Assembly: GCF_003600895.1 (NCBI RefSeq)
Contig: NZ_QYRP01000002.1
Coordinates: forward strand, 3,391,002 to 3,455,001
Direction: 5' to 3'
DNA: 64,000 nucleotides
DNA from: Nocardioides cavernaquae
GTDB taxonomy: Bacteria; Actinomycetota; Actinomycetes; Propionibacteriales; Nocardioidaceae
In this document: positions 52,828 through 60,942 of the stretch, in pieces
Layout of the letters: the number at the start of each line of letters is the position of its first letter
How positions within the stretch are numbered: position 1 is the stretch's first letter
Translations under genes and position numbers: made by a program
Notes under the pieces: model-generated
The model's database searches: none
Seen by the model: only the letters and a program-made list of their open reading frames with translations
Told to the model about the DNA's origin: nothing

Positions 52828-55094
52828 GGCGTGCCGGAGCACAGCCGCTCCTGACCGCTCTCACCGCGCTCACCTCGTGGGTCATCCTCGTTGCGTGGGA
52901 ACGGCTCAGCGAGCTGCCGGGCGACCTGCTCGGACAGGTCTTCATCGGCATCGCCCTCATCGCCGCCACCGGCGCCCTGCTCCGCCTCGCCTCCCTGTCC
53001 TGGCTCGTGGTGCTCAGCGGCCAGCTGCTGGTTGCGCTGCTCGTGGTCCATGGCTTCTGGGGCTCCGGCGGGTTGCCGACGCCGACCTCGGTCCGGGCTG
53101 CCGTCGAGGCGGTCGCAAGCGCCGTCGACTCCGCGGGCACCTACCGAGCGCCGGTCGGCGACGACGTTCCGACGATCCTCCCGCTGCTGCTGGGCGGTGC
53201 CCTGGCCGTCCACCTGGTCGTCGACCTGGTGGCCGTCACCCTCGGCCGCGTGGCGGTGGCCGGGCTGCCGTTGCTGATGGCCTACACGGTGCCGGTGAGC
53301 ATCCTCGGGACCCCGACCGCCTGGCCCGCCTTCGTGATCGGCGGTGCGTGCTTCCTGGGAATGCTCTTCGCTGACGAGCGCGGCCGGCTCGAGCGGTGGG
53401 GCCGCCGGATCGAGACCGGCGACCGACCACGCGGCGGAGCGCTGATCGGCGCCGCGGCGCTGACGGCGGCAGTCCTCGTCTCCGCAGTCCTTCCCAGCCA
53501 GCCCACGCTGACCCTTCCCGGGTTCGGCACCGGCAACTCCGGCCCGGTCCGGATCACCGACCCGATCGCCGACCTCAAGCGCGACCTCGTGCTCGGGGCG
53601 GACATCCCACTGCTCCGGGTGAAGGTGACCTCAGGGCCCAGCACCCCCGCCCCGTCCTACGTCCGGCTCACCGTGCTCGACGAGTTCGACGGGAAGTCAT
53701 GGCGACCCGGCGACCACCCGCGGCCACAGAGCCAGTCGGCGACGGGCGAGATCCCGCTGCTCGGCCTTGACCCGAGCCAGCCCGGTGAGACCATCGGGTG
53801 GCAGGTGAGCGTCACCGAACGCCTCGCGTCCTCGTGGCTCCCGACCCCGCGCTACCTCCGCTCGATCGAAGCCGGCTCCGACTGGCGCTACGGCGCGGAC
53901 ACCCTCGACTTCCGCGCCGTCGACGACGTGACCACGGCTGGACTCTCCTATCCCCTGACCGAGTTCCGTCCCACCCTGACCGCCGACCAGCTCGCGGCGG
54001 CGGGTCCGGCGCCCGACCAGATCCAGGACGACTACACCCGGCTCCCGCGCGCCGCCGACAGCCTTCGCACCGTGGCGGAGCGGGAGACCCGGGGAGCGTC
54101 GACGGACTACGACCGCGGGGTGGCGTTGCAGCGGTTCTTCCAGTCGGAGTTCACCTACTCGACCCGGATCGCGCCCGGCAACGGGCTCGCCGCCCTGGAG
54201 CACTTCCTCAGCCCGGACGGCCGCGAGGGCTACTGCGAGCAGTTCGCTGCGGCAATGGCGGTGCTCGCCCGAGAGCTGGACATCCCTGCCCGCGTCTCCG
54301 TGGGGTTCCTGTCCGGCGACCGCACGACCACCGACACCTATGAGTTCAGCAGCCACGACCTGCACGCGTGGCCGGAGCTCTACATCGCAGGTGCCGGGTG
54401 GGTGATGTTCGAGCCGACGCCCACCTCGCACACCGTCGCCGTTCCCGGCTACACCCGCCCCACCGCGCAGCCGTCGAGCGGGCCCTCTGCGACTGCCACC
54501 CCGTCGACCGTTCGGCCGTCCATCTCGGCCGGCACGAAGCCACGCCCCGAGACCGGGTCGTCCGGGCAGGACACCTCCAGCGAGCTCCTCACGACCTGGC
54601 TTCCGGCAGTCGGCGTCGGCGCGTTCGCCCTGCTCCTGCTCGGAGCGCTGCCACGGGCACTGCGTCGCCGCCGCCGGGCCCGTCGGATGGCAGCAGCGAC
54701 CCCCGAGGAGATGTGGGCCGAGCTCCGCGACACCGCTATCGACCTCGGCGTGCCGTGGCCCGAGGAACGGTCACCCCGCGCCACTGGTCTCGCGCTCGCC
54801 GGCACCGTCAACTCGGTGCCCGAAGCCCCGGCCGCGCTGCGACGACTGGTGACCACGCTCGAGACCGCGCGCTACGCGCCGGCCGGGGAGCAGCCACCGC
54901 TCGACGACCAGCTCGCCGTGGACACCGAAACCTGCCTCGAGGCGTTGCGCGACGGCGCATCGCCGGCAGCACAACGCCGGGCTCGCTGGTGGCCACGCTC
55001 ACTGCACCGGCGTACGACGCGCAGCGGCGCACGCGTCAGGCAGGAACATGCTTCGGGCGTGGTCGATCAACTCGACCCGCCGGCAGACGCCTGA
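52824..55094 (+). CDS. DUF3488/transglutaminase-like membrane protein
   Basis: The 756-aa protein has six to seven N-terminal membrane helices (about 1-230), an extracellular linker, and a transglutaminase core. The catalytic Cys is in GREGYCEQFAAAMAVLA and the His in SSHDLHAWPELYI. The third position, often Asp, is Glu in WVMFEPTP. A Ser/Thr/Pro-rich stretch (about 545-585), one more membrane helix (about 592-612) and a cytoplasmic basic domain follow. It completes the moxR-DUF58-transglutaminase operon. From position 53267 the gene lies inside the inverted-repeat arm, and this copy is intact while the second copy is frameshifted. Confidence 0.92.
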   Translation: MRRAGAQPLLTALTALTSWVILVAWERLSELPGDLLGQVFIGIALIAATGALLRLASLSWLVVLSGQLLVALLVVHGFWGSGGLPTPTSVRAAVEAVASAVDSAGTYRAPVGDDVPTILPLLLGGALAVHLVVDLVAVTLGRVAVAGLPLLMAYTVPVSILGTPTAWPAFVIGGACFLGMLFADERGRLERWGRRIETGDRPRGGALIGAAALTAAVLVSAVLPSQPTLTLPGFGTGNSGPVRITDPIADLKRDLVLGADIPLLRVKVTSGPSTPAPSYVRLTVLDEFDGKSWRPGDHPRPQSQSATGEIPLLGLDPSQPGETIGWQVSVTERLASSWLPTPRYLRSIEAGSDWRYGADTLDFRAVDDVTTAGLSYPLTEFRPTLTADQLAAAGPAPDQIQDDYTRLPRAADSLRTVAERETRGASTDYDRGVALQRFFQSEFTYSTRIAPGNGLAALEHFLSPDGREGYCEQFAAAMAVLARELDIPARVSVGFLSGDRTTTDTYEFSSHDLHAWPELYIAGAGWVMFEPTPTSHTVAVPGYTRPTAQPSSGPSATATPSTVRPSISAGTKPRPETGSSGQDTSSELLTTWLPAVGVGAFALLLLGALPRALRRRRRARRMAAATPEEMWAELRDTAIDLGVPWPEERSPRATGLALAGTVNSVPEAPAALRRLVTTLETARYAPAGEQPPLDDQLAVDTETCLEALRDGASPAAQRRARWWPRSLHRRTTRSGARVRQEHASGVVDQLDPPADA

Positions 55095-55115
55095 GGAGAC
55101 GGCGCCTGAGGAGAC

Positions 55116-55456
55116 TCAGTCCTCGTGGCGGTGGCGCCAGCGGTCCATGCGGTCGTGGAGCGAACCCTGGTCATGCGCCGACGGGGTCGGGCGGGCGCGC
55201 AGCGCAGAGAGCGCATAGGTCGCGCTGAGCAGCATGACCACAAAGCCCAGGACAGCAACCGGGATGAGCTCGGTCACCGCCCCGTCATCAGCAGGGCGAC
55301 TCCACCGAGGAACGCGACCCCGGCCAGCAGTGCACGCTGACGAGCGGCCCGACGAAACGAGCTGCCACGCAAGGTGGACGCAAACTTCGGGTCCTCTTCG
55401 GTGAGTGCGCGCTCCATCTGCTCGAGCAGGCGAAGCTCCTCCTCCGACAGTGGCAT
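55116..55456 (-). pseudogene. DUF3040 domain membrane protein, apparently split by a frameshift
   Basis: Two overlapping frames together form one DUF3040 protein. The first (from ATG at 55456, 60 aa) has MPLSEEELRLLEQMERAL, PKFASTLRG and one membrane helix. The second (ending at 55116, 53 aa) has the second membrane helix and the family C-terminus HDRMDRWRHRHED. One extra base in the C-run at 55280-55283 would join them as ...LLMTG-AVTELIPVAVLGF... into a normal protein of about 113 aa. The same base is missing in the other arm (61817-62156). It may be a shared sequencing error or a real mutation. AGGAGG precedes the start. Confidence 0.75.
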
Positions 55457-55560
55457 GGCTCCTCCTCACCTGGGCCGCACGGATGATCTGCCATCAGTCT
55501 AGGCAGCCGTTCTCGCCGGTGGTAGCCGCCGGTCCGGAAATTTCGTGAATGTCTCGCGAA

Positions 55561-56329
55561 TCAGTGCGTTGCGAGCACGTGGATCTGTGTTGCCAGAGGC
55601 AGGTACTCCGGTCTTTCGGCGACCGCTTGCTCGAGCTCGAGGAGCGCGTCAGCTGCCCCGACCTCGGCGTCGAGGACGGCGCCAGGAACCAGATCGGTGA
55701 AGACCCGCACCGCATGCTGAGCGGTCACCGCGAACCCAGCCGCGTCGAGCAGCGCGACGATCTCGGCAGCCGTCCAGCGGCGCCCGGTGCCACGCCCTCG
55801 CGCCGGCACCTCACCCGGACCACCGTCGAGGAGGGTCAGCGCCTGGCCGAAGTGGCCGGCCATCGCGCGGCCAGGACGGCGCATGGCGCTGCGCGACGAG
55901 CAGGCTGAGCGTGCCGCCCGGTCGCAGGACGGTGGCGATGGTCGCCAACGCGGCAGCCGGGTCATCGCTGACCTCCAGCACCCCGTGGCACAGCACGACA
56001 TCGACACTGGCGCCCGGCACGAGCTCCAGCAACGTGGAGAGGTCGCCCTGCTGGGCAGTCACCCGCTCCGCAACGCCTTGCTCCTGCGCGCGTCGGCCAA
56101 GTGCGGCCAAGGCGTCCGGGCTCGGGTCGACCACGCGAACGTGATGCCCCAGCTCGGCGACCCGGACAGCGAAGCCACCCGTGCCACCGCCGATGTCGAG
56201 CACCGTTGCTCCGGGCTGGCCTGCCAGAACGGCGTCGAGAGCGTTCCACACCACTGTCGTGCGTGCGGCCGCACGGCGTTCGCCGGGTCGCTCGCGCTCG
56301 CTGCCTGCCACTCCACCGGTGCCTGCCAT
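55561..56329 (-). pseudogene. Class I SAM-dependent methyltransferase, this copy frameshifted
   Basis: The intact version is in the other arm (60943-61713, 256 aa). Here two single-base deletions near 55870-55890 break the frame after LLVAQRHA. The intact protein has the SAM-binding motif TVLDIGGGTGGFAVRVAELG, VVDPSPDALAALG and DVVLCHGVLEVSDDPAAAL, a typical class I methyltransferase with unknown substrate. It lies downstream of the HEPN gene on the same strand with 25 bp between them, so both probably form one LexA-controlled unit. The deletions are probably sequence errors. Confidence 0.8.
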
Positions 56330-56354
56330 GGATCCCACCCTAGTAGGACAGAGA

Positions 56355-56788
56355 TCAGGCGCCCGCGCGAAGCGCGGCCGGAACACGATCTCCTCCTCGA
56401 CCGGCAGGTGCGGCGCCAGGCCCAGCGCCTGCTCGATCACGGAGAGGAAGCGGTCTGCGTCACGCACGAGGTCGTCCGCATCCCGCTCGGACACCGCACG
56501 ACGCGAACCCGCCTCGGCTGCCGCGCGCTTGGACGCACCCGCGGCGAAGAACGCGGACCACTCCGTCAGCTCGGGCGCCACCTCCGCGAGCAGGACCCAG
56601 GCGTTCTTCTGGCGCCGGCGCTTGGGGTCCGGGTGGGCCCGGGCGGCGAGCAGTGCCGCCGCGGCGCGCAACGCAGCGACATGGGCGTGGGCGTAGCGGG
56701 TCGGGACGTCACTCGTCGTGATCGCTTCACGCAGCGACTCGGCAGCGCGCTCGAGGTAGGCGTGCGTCGTCGCGGGCAACAGCATCAT
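56355..56788 (-). pseudogene. SAV_6107-family HEPN domain protein, this copy frameshifted near its end
   Basis: The protein is all-helical, about 144 aa when corrected, with LEEL-like amphipathic helices and HPDPKRRRQKNAWVLLAEV (present only in this arm). A base is missing near 56375 in this arm, which fuses the frame into the methyltransferase. The other arm supplies the proper end (EEIVFRPALRAGA). HEPN domains often form RNases or toxins with an RX4-6H motif; I cannot see a clear one here, so catalysis is doubtful. A GAAGGAG site precedes the ATG, and a perfect LexA box lies 33 bp upstream. Confidence 0.8.
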
Positions 56789-56820
56789 CGGGAATCTCCT
56801 TCGGTCGTCGACCCGCCTGA

Positions 56821-56836
56821 TCGAACAGTTGTTCGA
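56821..56836 (-). promoter_or_regulatory. LexA-binding SOS box upstream of the HEPN-methyltransferase genes
   Basis: TCGAAC-AGTT-GTTCGA is an exact match to the actinobacterial LexA consensus TCGAAC-N4-GTTCGA. It lies 33 bp before the HEPN ATG on the minus strand and about 90 bp before the divergent YbaK-like gene, which has its own leaderless -10. DNA-damage control of the HEPN operon is the natural reading. Confidence 0.82.
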
Positions 56837-56924
56837 ACAAGAGGAACGCTACACCTGCCCTCCGACAACAGGACAACCTCGACCGCGTGCCCTGGGGAAA
56901 ACTGGTCCGACTAGGGTCGAGGGC

Positions 56925-57395
56925 ATGGACGAGCACCCCTCGATCACGAGTTTTCGCGCTGAACTGGAGCGTCTCGGCGGCACCGGCGAGGTGATCGTCC
57001 TCCCCGAATCCGCGCACACGGCAGCCCTGGCCGCCGCCGCGCTCGGCTGCGAGGTCGGTGCCATCGCGAACAGCCTGCTGTTCTCCAGCGACAACGAGCC
57101 CGTCCTGGTCCTCACCAGTGGCGCACACCGGGTGGACACGACCGCGACGGCCGCGCGCATCGCCGTACCGAAGCTGAAGCGGGCTGACGCCGACTTCGTC
57201 CGCAACCACACCGGGCAGGTGATCGGCGGCGTGTCCCCCATCGCGCACCCCAGCCCGATCCCGACCTGGGTCGACATCTGGCTGCAGAAGCATCCCGTCC
57301 TGTGGGCAGCGGCCGGACACCCGTCGGCGGTCTTCTCCACGACCTACGACGAGCTCCTCCGCCTGACCGGCGGCACCGCGATCGAGGTGGACTGA
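56925..57395 (+). CDS. YbaK/EbsC-type aminoacyl-tRNA deacylase-like protein
   Basis: The 156-aa protein belongs to the YbaK/ProX-like family that hydrolyses mischarged tRNAs such as Cys- or Ala-tRNA(Pro). The core has GAIANSLLFSS, LVLTSGAHRVD, RADADFVRNHTGQVIGGVSP and a C-terminal FSTTYDELLRLTGG, all typical. The ATG at 56925 is preceded by TAGGGT 7 nt upstream. The same protein, identical in length, is encoded in the other arm, so this copy is likely error-free. It is followed directly by the ArsC-like gene. Confidence 0.9.
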   Translation: MDEHPSITSFRAELERLGGTGEVIVLPESAHTAALAAAALGCEVGAIANSLLFSSDNEPVLVLTSGAHRVDTTATAARIAVPKLKRADADFVRNHTGQVIGGVSPIAHPSPIPTWVDIWLQKHPVLWAAAGHPSAVFSTTYDELLRLTGGTAIEVD

Positions 57396-57755
57396 ATGAT
57401 CGAGATCTGGCTCAACCCTGCCTGCTCCAAGTGCCGCACGGCCGTCAGCGAGCTCGACGCCACCGGCGCGGACTACACCGTCCGGCGCTATCTCGACGAG
57501 CCGCCGACCGCCGCCGAGCTCGAGGATGTCCTTGCCCGCCTGGGCGTGGACCCGTGGCACATCGCGAGGACGGGCGACGCGAAGGGGCTCGGCGTGACGC
57601 TCCCACCCAGGGACGAGGCGCACCGCGGCGACTGGCTGGCGCTGATGGTGCACAACCCGCGCCTGATCCAGCGCCCGATCATCACCGCAGGCGACGGCAC
57701 GACCGTGGTCGGGCGCGACGCCGAAAGCCTGGCAAAGGTCATCGCCGCAGGCTGA
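57396..57755 (+). CDS. ArsC/Spx-type arsenate reductase family protein
   Basis: The 119-aa thioredoxin-fold protein has NPACSKCRTAVSEL with Cys10 and Cys13, and the family motif VHNPRLIQRPIITAGDG. This matches the glutaredoxin-type ArsC/YffB group. Arsenate reduction is only one possible role; without an ars operon here, the substrate is unknown. Its ATG immediately follows the YbaK-like stop, so the two genes form an operon. Confidence 0.88.
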   Translation: MIEIWLNPACSKCRTAVSELDATGADYTVRRYLDEPPTAAELEDVLARLGVDPWHIARTGDAKGLGVTLPPRDEAHRGDWLALMVHNPRLIQRPIITAGDGTTVVGRDAESLAKVIAAG

Positions 57756-57776
57756 GCCGCCCGTTAGATTCAGCGC

Positions 57777-58370
57777 GTGGAAAGTCTTGCGCTCGTCTTC
57801 TCCAGCGGCTGGGCCAGCGGCGTCAACAGCTACCTCGTTCTCCTCGTGCTGGGGCTCGCGGAGCGATTCGGGACGTTCGGCCAGCTCCCCGACGTCCTGG
57901 GACGCTGGGAGGTGCTCGCCGCGGCCGGGTTCATGTTCGCCATGGAGTTCGTCGCGGACAAGATCCCCTACGTCGACTCGACCTGGGACGCGATCTCCAC
58001 AGCGATCCGCCCCACCGTCGGCGCAGTGGTCGGTGTCCTGCTCGCCGGCGACGCCGACAGCCTGAACCAGGCCGTCGCGGGTGTCGTCGGAGGCAGCTCC
58101 GCGCTCGCCGCCCACAGCGTGAAGGCCGGCACCCGGCTGGCGATCAACGCCTCCCCGGAGCCGGCCACCAACATCCTGGCCAGCCTCGCCGAGGACTCGG
58201 CGGTCTTCGTCGTGATGCTCTTCGCCCTGCACCACCCCTACATCGCCGCGTCGATCGCCGCGACGCTGCTGGTGATCGGACTGGTCGTCCTCTACTACGC
58301 GATCAAGCTGATCCGGCGTGGCTGGCGGAGGTGGAAGCGGACGGACCGCCGTCCATCCGCCTACGCCTGA
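57777..58370 (+). CDS. DUF4126 family membrane protein
   Basis: The 197-aa protein has five to six hydrophobic segments. It carries the family pattern GWASGVNSYLVLLVLGLAERFG, AMEFVADKIPYVDSTWD and GVVGGSSALAAHSVKAGTRLAIN. DUF4126 proteins are of unknown function. The GTG at 57777 lies 6 nt after TAGATT. The C-terminus is strongly basic (KLIRRGWRRWKRTDRR). The copy in the other arm is identical in length, so both are reliable. Confidence 0.88.
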   Translation: MESLALVFSSGWASGVNSYLVLLVLGLAERFGTFGQLPDVLGRWEVLAAAGFMFAMEFVADKIPYVDSTWDAISTAIRPTVGAVVGVLLAGDADSLNQAVAGVVGGSSALAAHSVKAGTRLAINASPEPATNILASLAEDSAVFVVMLFALHHPYIAASIAATLLVIGLVVLYYAIKLIRRGWRRWKRTDRRPSAYA

Positions 58371-58386
58371 CCCCTAGGGTGCGCTC

Positions 58387-58715
58387 ATGGCACGTATTGC
58401 AGTGATCGGCGGCGGGTTCGGCGGACTCGCCTCCGCAGCCCGGCTGGCCAAGCTCGGCCACGACATCACCCTCCTCGAACGCGGCAAGCACCTCGGCGGT
58501 GCCGTCAGCACGATCGGTCCGAGGGCTTCACGTGGGAGCCGGCCCGACCTCGACGCTCCTGCCTGCCGTGATCCGGGACCTGTTCCGCAAGTCGGGCCGA
58601 CCCCTCGAGAAGGAGCTCGACCTCGTCCCCCAGGACGTCGTGCGCGAGCACTGGTTCGAGGACGGCCCACCGTCGCGTGCGCGGCGGCTCACGCGGAGTG
58701 CAGTACGACGCGTCG
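58387..58715 (+). pseudogene. Phytoene desaturase-like FAD oxidoreductase, N-terminal part broken by the fold-back
   Basis: The frame starts with MARIAVIGGGFGGLASAARL, the FAD-binding Rossmann motif of CrtI-type desaturases and related amine oxidases. It is followed by GKHLGGAVSTIG. Small base losses near 58517-58540 shift the frame, but the other frames continue the family sequence: TSTLLPAVIRDLFRKSGRPL, then VVREHWFEDG and GGSRGVQYDA. From 58716 the sequence turns back on itself, so the rest of the gene is absent. Comparing arms restores part of it (GFTWDAGPTST). TAGGGT lies 6 nt before the ATG. Confidence 0.78.
58561..58715. other. Single-copy spacer at the centre of the inverted repeat
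   Basis: These 155 bp occur once, between the two arms, and continue the phytoene-desaturase-like coding sequence from the left arm. At 58716 the sequence switches to the reverse complement of 58560 and earlier. The junction lies in a short run rich in GTCGAGG/CGAGG repeats, which could serve as microhomology for template switching. Confidence 0.9.
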
Positions 58716-58887
58716 AGGAGCGTCGAGGTCGGCCGGCATCCCACTGAAGCCCTCGGACCGATCGTGCTGACGCACCGCCGAGGTGCTTGCCGCGTTCGAG
58801 GAGGGTGATGTCGTGGCCGAGCTTGGCCAGCCGGGCTGCGGAGGCGAGTCCGCCGAACCCGCCGCCGATCACTGCAATACGTGCCAT
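58716..58887 (-). pseudogene. Second copy of the phytoene-desaturase-like gene start (fragment)
   Basis: The minus strand from ATG at 58887 repeats the FAD-binding N-terminus found at 58387, then loses frame near 58770 and ends at the fold-back junction. It is 172 bp long and carries no information beyond the left arm except for two bases that help restore the GFTWDAGPTST segment. Confidence 0.8.
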
Positions 58888-58903
58888 GAGCGCACCCTAG
58901 GGG

Positions 58904-59497
58904 TCAGGCGTAGGCGGATGGACGGCGGTCCGTCCGCTTCCACCTCCGCCAGCCACGCCGGATCAGCTTGATCGCGTAGTAGAGGACGACCAGTCCGATC
59001 ACCAGCAGCGTCGCGGCGATCGACGCGGCGATGTAGGGGTGGTGCAGGGCGAAGAGCATCACGACGAAGACCGCCGAGTCCTCGGCGAGGCTGGCCAGGA
59101 TGTTGGTGGCCGGCTCCGGGGAGGCGTTGATCGCCAGCCGGGTGCCGGCCTTCACGCTGTGGGCGGCGAGCGCGGAGCTGCCTCCGACGACACCCGCGAC
59201 GGCCTGGTTCAGGCTGTCGGCGTCGCCGGCGAGCAGGACACCGACCACTGCGCCGACGGTGGGGCGGATCGCTGTGGAGATCGCGTCCCAGGTCGAGTCG
59301 ACGTAGGGGATCTTGTCCGCGACGAACTCCATGGCGAACATGAACCCGGCCGCGGCGAGCACCTCCCAGCGTCCCAGGACGTCGGGGAGCTGGCCGAACG
59401 TCCCGAATCGCTCCGCGAGCCCCAGCACGAGGAGAACGAGGTAGCTGTTGACGCCGCTGGCCCAGCCGCTGGAGAAGACGAGCGCAAGACTTTCCAC
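58904..59497 (-). CDS. DUF4126 family membrane protein, inverted copy
   Basis: Identical in length and translated sequence to the gene at 57777-58370 (197 aa). It is an exact mirror around the repeat centre. It should be counted once unless the inverted duplication is shown to be real. Confidence 0.8.
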   Translation of the reverse strand: MESLALVFSSGWASGVNSYLVLLVLGLAERFGTFGQLPDVLGRWEVLAAAGFMFAMEFVADKIPYVDSTWDAISTAIRPTVGAVVGVLLAGDADSLNQAVAGVVGGSSALAAHSVKAGTRLAINASPEPATNILASLAEDSAVFVVMLFALHHPYIAASIAATLLVIGLVVLYYAIKLIRRGWRRWKRTDRRPSAYA

Positions 59498-59518
59498 GCG
59501 CTGAATCTAACGGGCGGC

Positions 59519-59878
59519 TCAGCCTGCGGCGATGACCTTTGCCAGGCTTTCGGCGTCGCGCCCGACCACGGTCGTGCCGTCGCCTGCGGTGATGATCGGG
59601 CGCTGGATCAGGCGCGGGTTGTGCACCATCAGCGCCAGCCAGTCGCCGCGGTGCGCCTCGTCCCTGGGTGGGAGCGTCACGCCGAGCCCCTTCGCGTCGC
59701 CCGTCCTCGCGATGTGCCACGGGTCCACGCCCAGGCGGGCAAGGACATCCTCGAGCTCGGCGGCGGTCGGCGGCTCGTCGAGATAGCGCCGGACGGTGTA
59801 GTCCGCGCCGGTGGCGTCGAGCTCGCTGACGGCCGTGCGGCACTTGGAGCAGGCAGGGTTGAGCCAGATCTCGATCAT
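59519..59878 (-). CDS. ArsC/Spx-type protein, inverted copy
   Basis: Same 119-aa translation as 57396-57755, including Cys10, Cys13 and the RPI motif. No indel separates the two arms here. Confidence 0.8.
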   Translation of the reverse strand: MIEIWLNPACSKCRTAVSELDATGADYTVRRYLDEPPTAAELEDVLARLGVDPWHIARTGDAKGLGVTLPPRDEAHRGDWLALMVHNPRLIQRPIITAGDGTTVVGRDAESLAKVIAAG

Positions 59879-60349
59879 TCAGTCCACCTCGATCGCGGTG
59901 CCGCCGGTCAGGCGGAGGAGCTCGTCGTAGGTCGTGGAGAAGACCGCCGACGGGTGTCCGGCCGCTGCCCACAGGACGGGATGCTTCTGCAGCCAGATGT
60001 CGACCCAGGTCGGGATCGGGCTGGGGTGCGCGATGGGGGACACGCCGCCGATCACCTGCCCGGTGTGGTTGCGGACGAAGTCGGCGTCAGCCCGCTTCAG
60101 CTTCGGTACGGCGATGCGCGCGGCCGTCGCGGTCGTGTCCACCCGGTGTGCGCCACTGGTGAGGACCAGGACGGGCTCGTTGTCGCTGGAGAACAGCAGG
60201 CTGTTCGCGATGGCACCGACCTCGCAGCCGAGCGCGGCGGCGGCCAGGGCTGCCGTGTGCGCGGATTCGGGGAGGACGATCACCTCGCCGGTGCCGCCGA
60301 GACGCTCCAGTTCAGCGCGAAAACTCGTGATCGAGGGGTGCTCGTCCAT
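59879..60349 (-). CDS. YbaK-like deacylase, inverted copy
   Basis: Same 156-aa translation as 56925-57395 and the same adjacent arrangement with the ArsC-like gene. It mirrors the left arm exactly. Confidence 0.8.
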   Translation of the reverse strand: MDEHPSITSFRAELERLGGTGEVIVLPESAHTAALAAAALGCEVGAIANSLLFSSDNEPVLVLTSGAHRVDTTATAARIAVPKLKRADADFVRNHTGQVIGGVSPIAHPSPIPTWVDIWLQKHPVLWAAAGHPSAVFSTTYDELLRLTGGTAIEVD

Positions 60350-60437
60350 GCCCTCGACCCTAGTCGGACCAGTTTTCCCCAGGGCACGCGGTCGAGGTTG
60401 TCCTGTTGTCGGAGGGCAGGTGTAGCGTTCCTCTTGT

Positions 60438-60453
60438 TCGAACAACTGTTCGA
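60438..60453 (+). promoter_or_regulatory. LexA box, inverted copy
   Basis: TCGAAC-AACT-GTTCGA, the mirror of the box at 56821-56836, upstream of the second HEPN copy. Its presence in both arms shows the site was read consistently. Confidence 0.8.
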
Positions 60454-60485
60454 TCAGGCGGGTCGACGACCGAAGGAGATTCCCG

Positions 60486-60917
60486 ATGATGCTGTTGCCC
60501 GCGACGACGCACGCCTACCTCGAGCGCGCTGCCGAGTCGCTGCGTGAAGCGATCACGACGAGTGACGTCCCGACCCGCTACGCCCACGCCCATGTCGCTG
60601 CGTTGCGCGCCGCGGCGGCACTGCTCGCCGCCCGGGCCCCCGGACCCCAAGCGCCGGCGCCAGAAGAACGCCTGGGTCCTGCTCGCGAGGTGGCGCCCGA
60701 GCTGACGGAGTGGTCCGCGTTCTTCGCCGCGGGTGCGTCCAAGCGCGCGGCAGCCGAGGCGGGTTCGCGTCGTGCGGTGTCCGAGCGGGATGCGGACGAC
60801 CTCGTGCGTGACGCAGACCGCTTCCTCTCCGTGATCGAGCAGGCGCTGGGCCTGGCGCCGCACCTGCCGGTCGAGGAGGAGATCGTGTTCCGGCCCGCGC
60901 TTCGCGCGGGCGCCTGA
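60486..60917 (+). pseudogene. SAV_6107-family HEPN protein, inverted copy with internal frame disturbance
   Basis: The frame is open for 143 aa, but three bases are lost near 60640-60700. The segment that reads HPDPKRRRQKNAWVLLAEV in the left arm therefore reads differently here before the frame is restored. The C-terminus (RPALRAGA, then stop) is correct here and wrong in the left arm. Combining the two arms gives a 144-aa protein. Confidence 0.78.
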
Positions 60918-60942
60918 TCTCTGTCCTACTAGGGTGGGATCC

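Larger units (their letters stand above)
53267..58560 (+). repeat. Left arm of a large inverted repeat (at least 5.29 kb)
   Basis: This segment is repeated as its reverse complement at 58716-64000. Gene starts in the two arms mirror around a fixed sum of coordinates (about 117274), drifting only by a few bases because of small indels. It covers the end of the transglutaminase gene, DUF3040, methyltransferase, HEPN, YbaK-like, ArsC-like, DUF4126 and the start of a phytoene-desaturase-like gene. The outer boundary is set by the window end, not by the end of the repeat. Confidence 0.97.

Noticed and set aside
55116..55277. A separate 53-aa membrane protein gene overlapping DUF3040
   Set aside because: Its sequence matches the second half of DUF3040 proteins, so a one-base frameshift is the simpler explanation.
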